The position numbers and the translations under genes were made by a program. A stretch of 16,335 bases of DNA from Flavobacteriaceae bacterium (GTDB taxonomy: Bacteria; Bacteroidota; Bacteroidia; Flavobacteriales; Flavobacteriaceae): assembly GCA_015493405.1 (NCBI GenBank), contig WGDF01000021.1, positions 1 through 16,335 on the forward strand. Reading direction: 5' to 3'. Shown here one piece after another: positions 1 through 6,361 of this stretch (positions are counted from its first letter, which is position 1; every line of letters begins with the position of its first letter). The notes under the pieces are model-generated. The model was not told where the DNA came from, searched no databases, and saw only the letters and a program-made list of their open reading frames with translations.

Positions 1-821
1 ATTTCTTTTTGTCCTTTGGTCAAATCACGCGTTTTGGCATAATCTGCAGCAAATTGAACCGGCGAAAGCCAAGTGCCCAAAAAGTCGGTGTTAAATCCGG
101 CAATAACTTTGGCTTGATCAAAATGGTAGGAGGGAATAGCAGCTTTGCCAAAAGTTGCTTCATTGGCTTCAAGCATGGCTGAATAAGAAACCGGATCTAA
201 ATAAACCACTTCGGCTGTTGGATATTTGGCTTTAAAATCTTCAAACAATTTTTTGGTTGAAGGACTGATTACCGTTCCTGCAACAATGTAAATTTTTTGA
301 CCGGTAGCTGCAATTTCTCCTAATTTTTTAGTGATTTCGGCATCGACTTTATCCCAACTTGTTTTTTGGCCGTTTTTAAGCGGATGTTGTAAGCGGGCCG
401 TATCATATAAACCCAAAACGGCGGCTTGAATTCGTGCATTGGTACCGCCTTGTGTAATTTTAGATAATTTGTTACCTTCTATTTTAATCGGACGGCCGTC
501 GCGTACTTTGACCACAACACTGGCGTAATCATCGACGGTCGAAAGAGTAGTGGCGTAATGATTAGCGACGCCGGGCGTGATATTAGCCGGTCGTTGCAAG
601 AAGGGAATAGCTTTACGCACCGGTTGTTGACAACTGGTTGCGGCTACGGCATAAGCAGTAGAAAATCCTAATAATTTTAAGAAATCTCTACGGTTTGAAA
701 CATACTTATTCTTTATTTCGTCCTTAGAAAGTCCGTCAGTCGGGAATTCTATCGAGGGCACGACAGCTTCATTCTTTTGAACGCTTTCTAATTCTTCTAA
801 ACTTCTCCAATATTTTTTCAT
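1..821 (-). CDS. actB: Alternative complex III subunit B, molybdopterin-oxidoreductase-like (partial, N-terminal 273 residues)
   Basis: ActB is the large iron-sulfur subunit of alternative complex III, the quinol:cytochrome c oxidoreductase that replaces bc1 in many Bacteroidota. It resembles molybdopterin oxidoreductases, although the complex is not thought to hold a molybdenum cofactor. The frame is open from the ATG at 821 to the left edge, so the C-terminal part with the iron-sulfur binding cysteines is missing. A twin-arginine-like motif (NRRDFLKLLG) lies unusually far in, with the arginine pair at residues 44-45. It is followed by a hydrophobic, Ala-rich stretch and SCQQPVRKAIPF, the pattern of the 'TAT-variant-translocated' family. 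Downstream segments such as GRPIKIEGN and YDTARLQHPLKNG fit the oxidoreductase fold. Only 29 bases separate it from the actA stop, so the two are one operon. The call rests on these motifs and on the actA neighbour. Confidence 0.9.
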   Translation of the reverse strand, partial: MKKYWRSLEELESVQKNEAVVPSIEFPTDGLSKDEIKNKYVSNRRDFLKLLGFSTAYAVAATSCQQPVRKAIPFLQRPANITPGVANHYATTLSTVDDYASVVVKVRDGRPIKIEGNKLSKITQGGTNARIQAAVLGLYDTARLQHPLKNGQKTSWDKVDAEITKKLGEIAATGQKIYIVAGTVISPSTKKLFEDFKAKYPTAEVVYLDPVSYSAMLEANEATFGKAAIPSYHFDQAKVIAGFNTDFLGTWLSPVQFAADYAKTRDLTKGQKE

Positions 822-850
822 CTGTATATGTTTTATACCTTATATTATTA

Positions 851-1852
851 TTAATAGTGACAAGATGAACAATCGGCACCACCGATTTTGTCAACTGTAA
901 TTTTGTCTATACCTTGTTTTTCTTTCATCTCCTTAAATTTGTAATGTTTGTAATAAGGATTAGAAGTATCAATACCACGTTTACGGTGGCAATTCAAGCA
1001 AAAATCGCCCATAGCTAATTCTTTGTATTCAACCATACGATCCATTTTTTCAACAGGTCCATGACATTCTTGACATTTTACTTTTCCGGCTTGCACGTGT
1101 TGTGCATGGTTAAAATAAACATGATCGGGCAGGTTGTGAACTTTAACCCATTGAATCGGTTTACCCGGCTTGTCATATTGCATCGTTTTAGGATTGTAAC
1201 CTAAGTATTTATAGATTTTTGCAATTTCTTTGGTGCCTGAAACACTTCCTTTATGGACTTGACTATGACAGTTCATACATACATTCAAACTGGGAATACC
1301 GGCATGACGACTGGTGCGTGCATCCACGTGACAATATTCACAATTAATGCCATTTTGACCGGCATGTATTTTATGGGAGAACCAGATAGGTTGCACCGGT
1401 GCATAGCCTTGTTGACGTCCCAAGGCACGTGCTTCGACATACGTAATTTTAGCCATATAACCCAATGATAAAAGAGCAATCAAAATCATTAATTTAGGGG
1501 CCTTGCATTTTTTGCGTCGGCCTAAGATGGTGGCCAATATAAAGACGACCAGGGTAATAATAAAGGGAACCGTATTGTTTCCGGGGCCTATTCCTTTAAA
1601 CTCAGGATCAATTTTATCATAATCGGCACGACTCATTGTTGAATGGGCTTTTTGAGCTTCTTTTCCGGCTGTTTGAGCAAGTGCAGAAGTTGCCACGGCA
1701 TGATATAATGAGGAACCGGTTAATTGAACCGCTACAGCATGATTCTGTCCATTCTTACCGGAAGCAAAAGCCGAAACCGATAAAAATAAGAGCATGATTA
1801 ATCCAATCTTTTTAATTGAATTAATGAGCATAAACATCTTTCTTTTTTTCAT
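851..1852 (-). CDS. actA: Alternative complex III subunit A, pentaheme cytochrome c
   Basis: ActA carries the c-type hemes that pass electrons from the quinol-oxidising core of alternative complex III to the terminal oxidase. With the ATG at 1852 the protein has 333 residues: a signal peptide (hydrophobic LIMLLFLSVSAFASG near residues 18-32), an Ala/His-containing linker, two hydrophobic segments (about 94-111 and 121-138), then a heme domain. Five CxxCH sites are visible at about residues 171, 192, 260, 285 and 328 (CEYCH, CMNCH, CQECH, CLNCH, CSSCH), and the protein ends CHY. The segments PIWFSHKIHAG, GIPSLNVCMNCH and VHNLPDHVYFNHAQH are typical of the family. The frame stays open to an ATG at 1930, but that lies upstream of a -7 promoter element, so I reject it. 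ATGs at 1837 and 1831 are also possible starts. The N-terminal monoheme domain I recall from many flavobacterial ActA proteins is absent. The gene is first in the operon with actB. Confidence 0.93.
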   Translation of the reverse strand: MKKRKMFMLINSIKKIGLIMLLFLSVSAFASGKNGQNHAVAVQLTGSSLYHAVATSALAQTAGKEAQKAHSTMSRADYDKIDPEFKGIGPGNNTVPFIITLVVFILATILGRRKKCKAPKLMILIALLSLGYMAKITYVEARALGRQQGYAPVQPIWFSHKIHAGQNGINCEYCHVDARTSRHAGIPSLNVCMNCHSQVHKGSVSGTKEIAKIYKYLGYNPKTMQYDKPGKPIQWVKVHNLPDHVYFNHAQHVQAGKVKCQECHGPVEKMDRMVEYKELAMGDFCLNCHRKRGIDTSNPYYKHYKFKEMKEKQGIDKITVDKIGGADCSSCHY

Positions 1853-1899
1853 AAGAGTTAAAATTATATTAATTTTTCTTAACATTTTTTTTACAATGC

Positions 1900-1907
1900 C
1901 AAAGATA
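1900..1907 (-). promoter_or_regulatory. Promoter -7 element upstream of actA
   Basis: On the minus strand this reads TATCTTTG, a perfect match to the Bacteroidota -7 consensus TAnnTTTG. It lies about 48 bases before the ATG at 1852. No convincing TTTG is found at the usual upstream distance. If it is active, the ATG at 1930 could not be used. The rest of the 174-base divergent gap (1853-2026) is AT-rich, with nothing else I can name apart from the opposite-strand -7 element at 1998. Confidence 0.55.
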
Positions 1908-1997
1908 TAGAAAAAATGATATTTTCCCATAAACCAATTATATTTAGAAAGATTCTAAATAATACAAATTCAATCATTAATATTTAAAATATTTCCT

Positions 1998-2005
1998 TAA
2001 ATTTG
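1998..2005 (+). promoter_or_regulatory. Promoter -7 element upstream of the AsmA-like gene
   Basis: The sequence TAAATTTG matches TAnnTTTG and lies 21 bases before the ATG at 2027. It overlaps the TTG at 2003 that would otherwise extend the frame, so the ATG is the likely start and the leader is very short. No clear -33 TTTG is visible in the expected place. Confidence 0.55.
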
Positions 2006-2026
2006 CCTATTATTTATAAAAATGAA

Positions 2027-4810
2027 ATGAAAAAAATCCTAAAAATCTTATTTAGCCTCTTGTTTGTTTTAATTGTTACAGTTTTGACTGTGCCCTATTT
2101 TTTCAAAGATGATATAGAAAAATTCATCAAAAAGGAAATTAACAACAGTATCAATGCTAAGTTTACCTATGACGATGTCAGTTTGTCATTACTCTCCGAT
2201 TTTCCCAATTTGCATGTAAAAATCAATAATATCAGATTAGATGGTATTAACGAATTCAAAGATGTTCGATTAGCACAAATTGACCGGTTTAATATGAGTT
2301 TGGATGCCAAACGTTTATTTTTTGCAAAGGATTTGGTCATTAAAAAAATTGGTGTTGACGGTGCCGATATTAATATAATGGTATTAAAAAACGGCAAAGC
2401 CAATTATGACATAGTCAAACCTGATTCAACCCGAACTCAAAAGCCTGAGAAAAATTATGTCATTAAATTAAAATCTTATTATCTGAAAAATGCCAATTTT
2501 AAATATGACGATCAATCACTTGGTATGTTATTAAAAATCAAGAATTTAAACCATAAAGGCACCGGTGTCTTTACCAAAGATGCTTACCGGCTGACGACCA
2601 AAAGTCAAATGGATACGCTTGATGTTAAGTATGGCAATGTGCATTATTTAAACAATGTTAAAGCTGATGTGGATGCCGGCATCTCAATAGAAAATGATTT
2701 TTCAAAATACCGTATTCAAAAAGCGCTTATATCCTTAAATGATTTGCAACTGCTGACTGATCTCATGTTGGAATTAAAAGGCGATGATATCAATATGGAT
2801 ATCGCTTATCAAACCAAAGAAAACAGTTTAAAAAAATTATTGTCCTTGGTTCCAAAAGCTTATATGCCGGACTTTAAAGGTTTAAAAGCCAATGGAAAAG
2901 CAATTTTAAAAGGTTTTGTTAAAGGGGTTTATAATGATAAAAATTATCCGGCTTACGGGGTTGATTTCAAAGTAAATAACGGTTATATCAAATACCCCAA
3001 TTTACCGCAAGCGGTTAAAGATATTAATGTTTCAATGCATATTACATTTCCCGGTGGAACTAATTTGGATCAAACCAAAATTAATATGCCTAAAATACAT
3101 TTTAGCATTGCCGGTAATGCTGCTGATGGTAGATTGTCCATAGCCAATCCGATGACAGATCCATATATTGATACTTATTTTAAATCCAAAATGGATTTAG
3201 CCAAAATCAAACAAGCCATACATTTGCCCGAAATCAAAAAATTAACCGGATTACTTGATGCCGATGTGAAGCTCAAAGGACGTAGTTCGACTATTGAAAA
3301 ACAAGAATTTAACAAATTTGACGCCGCCGGACATTTTGATTTAACTCAAATGGAATTTGCTTCCGATTCATTAGCTTATCCCGTAAACATTGACGCCGCT
3401 AAAGTCGTTATTACACCGCAAGCACTTGATGTCAACGAATTCAAATCAAAAGTTGGTCAAAGTGATTTTGATATAACCGGAAAAGTAAGTAACTACATTT
3501 CTTATTTCCTTAAAAAGAATCAAGTTTTAAAAGCCGATTTTAAAATGCATTCCAACTATATCAACATGAATGAATTTATGACCGGTGATGATAGTTCCGC
3601 TACTGAAAACACACAAGATAGTTTGATTAGAATTCCCAAAAATATCGACCTGAATTTTACAGCCGATGCCGACAAAGTCCGGTATAAAGATATGGATTTG
3701 AACGATTTAAAAGGCAATATCAAAATTAAAGACCAAAAAGCGACTTTGCAAACCGTTTTGACCAAAGCCTTTGGCGGTGATATGACTTTAAACGGCTCTT
3801 ATGATACAAGTGGCAAAAATGCAAAAACTGCTATGAATATTGCCATGAAAAAATTGGCGATTAATCAAACTGCCGATAAATTGACTATGTTTAAAACTTA
3901 TGCACCGGTTATGCAAAAAATAAATGGTAACTTTTTCTCAGATTTGCAAATGGCTGTCGAGCTGGATAAACAAATGAATCCGGTTTTGCAGAGCTTGGAT
4001 GCATCGGGATTGTTCAAAACCGAAAATATTAATATTGCCGGTATTGATGTGGTAGAAAAAATTGGTAAAATGTTGAAAATTAAAGCATTGAATAATCCGA
4101 AAATTGATAAAATCAAAGCGCAATTTGACATACAAAAAGGCCGCATGCATGTTAAACCATTCCAATTTAAAATCAATCAAATCAATTCGGGCCTAGAAGG
4201 AACTGTTAGTTTGGATAAAAAAATCAATTTTATCTTAAACATGGATGTGCCCCGGAAATTATTAGGGCATAAAGCCAATGAAATTATAGGTAATTTGATA
4301 GGCAAAGTGAATGCTTTGGGATTAAAATTGGATATGGCGGACATCATCAAGATGAAATTTAAAATCACCGGTGATTATAACCATCCTAAAATCATTCCGG
4401 TTATTGCCGGAGCCGAAGGCCAAACGGCTCAAGAAGTGGTTAAAGAAGCCGTGACACAAAAAGTTGAAGCCACTGTTGACGATGCCAAAGAAAAAGCCAA
4501 AGCTGAAGCTCAAAAAAAAGCGGATGCCCTTTTGGCACAAGCACAAGCAGAGGCTGACCGTCTAAAAGTCGAAGCTCGAAAAACGGCTGATAAAATTCGC
4601 GCTGAAGCCCGCAAACAAAAAGACGAATTAATTAAAAAAGCCGGAAACGATCCATTTAAAAAACTAGCAGCGGATGCTTTGGGTAAAAAAATAGTCAAAA
4701 CAGCTGACAAAAAGGCGGGTCAATTGGAAACTAAAGCTCAAAATCAAGCAGACTTGATTATGAAAGATGCCCGTCAAAAAGCGGACAAGTTGGTCAACAA
4801 GATTGATTAA
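2027..4810 (+). CDS. AsmA-like membrane-anchored protein with a charged helical C-terminal tail
   Basis: The 927-residue protein has a short basic N-terminus and one membrane segment (about residues 6-24: LKILFSLLFVLIVTVLTVPYFF). A long periplasmic region of beta-rich, alternating sequence follows, as in the AsmA/TamB/YhdP superfamily. The opening KFTYDDVSLSLLSDFPNLHV and the closing KMKFKITGDYNHPKIIP are typical of Bacteroidota AsmA-family proteins. Family members are thought to form grooved bridges that carry phospholipids between the inner and outer membranes, so a role in envelope lipid homeostasis is inferred. The last 131 residues (from base 4415) are a lysine/alanine/glutamate-rich helical tail with 11-residue repeats. 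The start is taken at the ATG at 2027 (MKKILKIL), because the in-frame TTG at 2003 lies inside the -7 element. The gene stands alone, divergent from actA, and is followed by a strong terminator. Confidence 0.85.
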   Translation: MKKILKILFSLLFVLIVTVLTVPYFFKDDIEKFIKKEINNSINAKFTYDDVSLSLLSDFPNLHVKINNIRLDGINEFKDVRLAQIDRFNMSLDAKRLFFAKDLVIKKIGVDGADINIMVLKNGKANYDIVKPDSTRTQKPEKNYVIKLKSYYLKNANFKYDDQSLGMLLKIKNLNHKGTGVFTKDAYRLTTKSQMDTLDVKYGNVHYLNNVKADVDAGISIENDFSKYRIQKALISLNDLQLLTDLMLELKGDDINMDIAYQTKENSLKKLLSLVPKAYMPDFKGLKANGKAILKGFVKGVYNDKNYPAYGVDFKVNNGYIKYPNLPQAVKDINVSMHITFPGGTNLDQTKINMPKIHFSIAGNAADGRLSIANPMTDPYIDTYFKSKMDLAKIKQAIHLPEIKKLTGLLDADVKLKGRSSTIEKQEFNKFDAAGHFDLTQMEFASDSLAYPVNIDAAKVVITPQALDVNEFKSKVGQSDFDITGKVSNYISYFLKKNQVLKADFKMHSNYINMNEFMTGDDSSATENTQDSLIRIPKNIDLNFTADADKVRYKDMDLNDLKGNIKIKDQKATLQTVLTKAFGGDMTLNGSYDTSGKNAKTAMNIAMKKLAINQTADKLTMFKTYAPVMQKINGNFFSDLQMAVELDKQMNPVLQSLDASGLFKTENINIAGIDVVEKIGKMLKIKALNNPKIDKIKAQFDIQKGRMHVKPFQFKINQINSGLEGTVSLDKKINFILNMDVPRKLLGHKANEIIGNLIGKVNALGLKLDMADIIKMKFKITGDYNHPKIIPVIAGAEGQTAQEVVKEAVTQKVEATVDDAKEKAKAEAQKKADALLAQAQAEADRLKVEARKTADKIRAEARKQKDELIKKAGNDPFKKLAADALGKKIVKTADKKAGQLETKAQNQADLIMKDARQKADKLVNKID

Positions 4811-4815
4811 AATAG

Positions 4816-4865
4816 GATTGATGCTAAATCGTTCTTTTTAGAGCATAATAACGATTAATGCTAAA
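4816..4865 (+). repeat. Imperfect direct repeat with inverted arms, downstream of the AsmA-like gene
   Basis: GATTGATGCTAAA (4816-4828) recurs as GATTAATGCTAAA (4853-4865), with 12 of 13 bases equal. Between and overlapping the copies, AATCGTT (4827-4833) and AACGATT (4850-4856) form a 7-base inverted repeat. This could fold in the 3' end of the mRNA, just before the terminator. Its function is unknown and it may be chance in AT-rich sequence. Confidence 0.45.
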
Positions 4866-4868
4866 CAT

Positions 4869-4909
4869 AAAAAGCAGGATAAATGATTTGAATTTATCTT
4901 GCTTTTTTT
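4869..4909 (+). terminator. Rho-independent terminator of the AsmA-like gene
   Basis: A 16-base stem pairs 4869-4884 with 4892-4907, with one G-T wobble. It includes GCAGGATAAAT against ATTTATCTTGC and closes on a 7-base loop (GATTTGA). The 3' arm ends in a run of seven T. It lies about 60 bases after the stop codon at 4810. Confidence 0.85.
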
Positions 4910-4953
4910 ATTAAAAAATGCTTAAAATTCTTTTTTTTGTTTAAAACAAAGCT

Positions 4954-4961
4954 TACTTTTG
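4954..4961 (+). promoter_or_regulatory. Promoter -7 element upstream of pepT
   Basis: The sequence TACTTTTG matches TAnnTTTG and lies 18 bases before the ATG at 4979. A TTTG at 4936-4939 could be the upstream element, but the 14-base spacing is shorter than usual. The match supports the ATG at 4979 over the in-frame TTG at 4937. Confidence 0.55.
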
Positions 4962-4978
4962 AAACAAAATTTATTGAT

Positions 4979-6214
4979 ATGGAAAAATTAATCGAACGTT
5001 TTATTAAATATGTCAAAATAGACTCACAATCAGATCCGGAATCGACCACGACGCCCAGTTCTGAAAAACAATGGAAAATTGCCAAAACTTTAGTCGATGA
5101 TTTAAAAGAAATCGGCATGCAGGATGTTACAATTGATGATAATGGCTATGTGTATGCTACGCTTCCGGCCAATACGGATAAAAAAGTGCCGGTAATCGGT
5201 TTCATTGCGCATTATGACACGGCCCCCGATTACAGTGGTGCGAATGTCAATCCGCAATTCATAGAGAATTATGATGGTAGTGACATTATTTTAAACAAAG
5301 AAAAAGATTTAATTTTATCTCCGGATTATTTTCCTGAATTAAAAAATTATATCGGTCAAACTATTATTCATACCGATGGTAACTCACTACTTGGCGCCGA
5401 CGACAAAGCCGGTGTAGCTGAAATTATGGACGCCATGGCTTATTTGATTGAACATCCTGAAATCAAACACGGTAAAATTCGCGTGGGTTTCAATCCGGAT
5501 GAAGAAATAGGATTAGGCGCTCAAAAATTTGATGTAGAAAAATTTGGAGCCGATTGGGCTTATACTATGGATGGATCAGTTGTAGGCGAATTGGAATTTG
5601 AAAATTTCAATGCGGCAGGTGCCAAAGTTAAAATCAATGGTAAAAGCGTGCATCCCGGCTATGCCAAAAACAAAATGATTAATTCAATGCTTATAGCCGC
5701 AGATTTTATCAAAGCTTTTCCGGCTGATGAAACGCCCGAAACTACTGAGGGATATGAAGGTTTTTATCATTTACATAATATGAAAGGCGATGTAGAATTG
5801 ACCGAACTTAATTATATTATCAGAGATCACGACCGCCAAAAATTTGAAGATCGAAAAAAATATTTCGAAAAAGTAGCAGCCGATTTCAATCAAAAATATG
5901 GAGCAGTCACAGTTGATTTAGAACTTAAAGACCAATATTTTAATATGCGTGAGAAAATTGAACCTGTTATGCATGTGGTGGATATAGTCGAAGCATCTAT
6001 GTTGGATTTGGGAATTAAACCTAAAATAAAAGCGATTAGAGGCGGTACCGACGGTGCACAATTGTCTTTTAAAGGTTTACCTTGTCCCAATGTTTTTGCG
6101 GGAGGCTTAAATTTTCATGGCCCTTATGAATTTGTTCCGGTTGAATCAATGCAAAAAGCACGTGATTTGATTGTAAAAGTAGCTGAAAAAACCGCTCAAA
6201 AATTTGGTAAATAA
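4979..6214 (+). CDS. pepT: Peptidase T (tripeptide aminopeptidase, M20B family)
   Basis: PepT is a cytoplasmic di-zinc aminopeptidase that removes the N-terminal residue of tripeptides. The 411-residue product is about the usual length. The metal and catalytic residues are all visible. They are H78 and D80 ([10 protein letters not shown]), D141 ([10 protein letters not shown]), the E175-E176 pair ([10 protein letters not shown]), D198 (YTMDGS) and H380 ([10 protein letters not shown]). The dimerisation domain between them includes [16 protein letters not shown], and [19 protein letters not shown] is typical of the family. The start at the ATG at 4979 ([12 protein letters not shown]) matches the normal PepT N-terminus; the in-frame upstream TTG falls in the promoter. 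The gene lies between two terminators and so is monocistronic. No regulatory site beyond its promoter is evident. Confidence 0.96.
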   Translation: MEKLIERFIKYVKIDSQSDPESTTTPSSEKQWKIAKTLVDDLKEIGMQDVTIDDNGYVYATLPANTDKKVPVIGFIAHYDTAPDYSGANVNPQFIENYDGSDIILNKEKDLILSPDYFPELKNYIGQTIIHTDGNSLLGADDKAGVAEIMDAMAYLIEHPEIKHGKIRVGFNPDEEIGLGAQKFDVEKFGADWAYTMDGSVVGELEFENFNAAGAKVKINGKSVHPGYAKNKMINSMLIAADFIKAFPADETPETTEGYEGFYHLHNMKGDVELTELNYIIRDHDRQKFEDRKKYFEKVAADFNQKYGAVTVDLELKDQYFNMREKIEPVMHVVDIVEASMLDLGIKPKIKAIRGGTDGAQLSFKGLPCPNVFAGGLNFHGPYEFVPVESMQKARDLIVKVAEKTAQKFGK

Positions 6215-6222
6215 TATGAAAA

Positions 6223-6259
6223 AATAACCTGTTACTTCAAGTGACAGGTTATTTTTTTT
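6223..6259 (+). terminator. Rho-independent terminator of pepT
   Basis: A perfect 10-base stem (AATAACCTGT at 6223-6232 against ACAGGTTATT at 6244-6253) encloses an 11-base loop that can pair further inside. T residues continue to 6259. It starts 9 bases after the pepT stop codon. Confidence 0.88.
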
Positions 6260-6303
6260 AAACCACTTTTTGAGGATTAAAATGAAACATTATAATCATC
6301 ATC

Positions 6304-6341
6304 GTTACAGTATATGTCGAAAGTTTCCGGCAAACTGTAAC
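6304..6341 (+). promoter_or_regulatory. Inverted repeat in the gcvP leader, possible operator or RNA hairpin
   Basis: GTTACAGT (6304-6311) and ACTGTAAC (6334-6341) form a perfect 8-base inverted repeat with a 22-base spacer. It ends 20 bases before the gcvP ATG. A second, mutually exclusive hairpin is possible inside it: AGTTT (6322-6326), loop CCGGC, AAACT (6332-6336). No TAnnTTTG element is visible ahead of gcvP, so the gcvP promoter is not identified. The region has no recognisable glycine riboswitch. Confidence 0.4.
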
Positions 6342-6361
6342 ATTAAATCAAAAATACACAG

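Noticed and set aside
1253..1468. 71-codon open frame antisense to actA
   Set aside because: It overlaps the conserved heme-binding region of actA entirely and has no promoter or family resemblance; it is a shadow frame.
1853..1930. N-terminal extension of ActA to the ATG at 1930
   Set aside because: The -7 element TATCTTTG at 1900-1907 on the minus strand lies downstream of that ATG, and the extension puts 26 or more poorly structured residues ahead of a normal signal peptide.
2003..2026. TTG start at 2003 for the AsmA-like gene
   Set aside because: The TTG is part of the -7 element TAAATTTG; the ATG at 2027 begins a standard N-terminal membrane anchor.
4937..4978. TTG start at 4937 for pepT
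   Set aside because: It lies upstream of the -7 element at 4954-4961, and PepT proteins normally start at the [12 protein letters not shown] N-terminus.
6260..6361. Glycine riboswitch upstream of gcvP
   Set aside because: The 102-base gap has no recognisable glycine aptamer core and is too short for the usual tandem form; only simple inverted repeats are visible.
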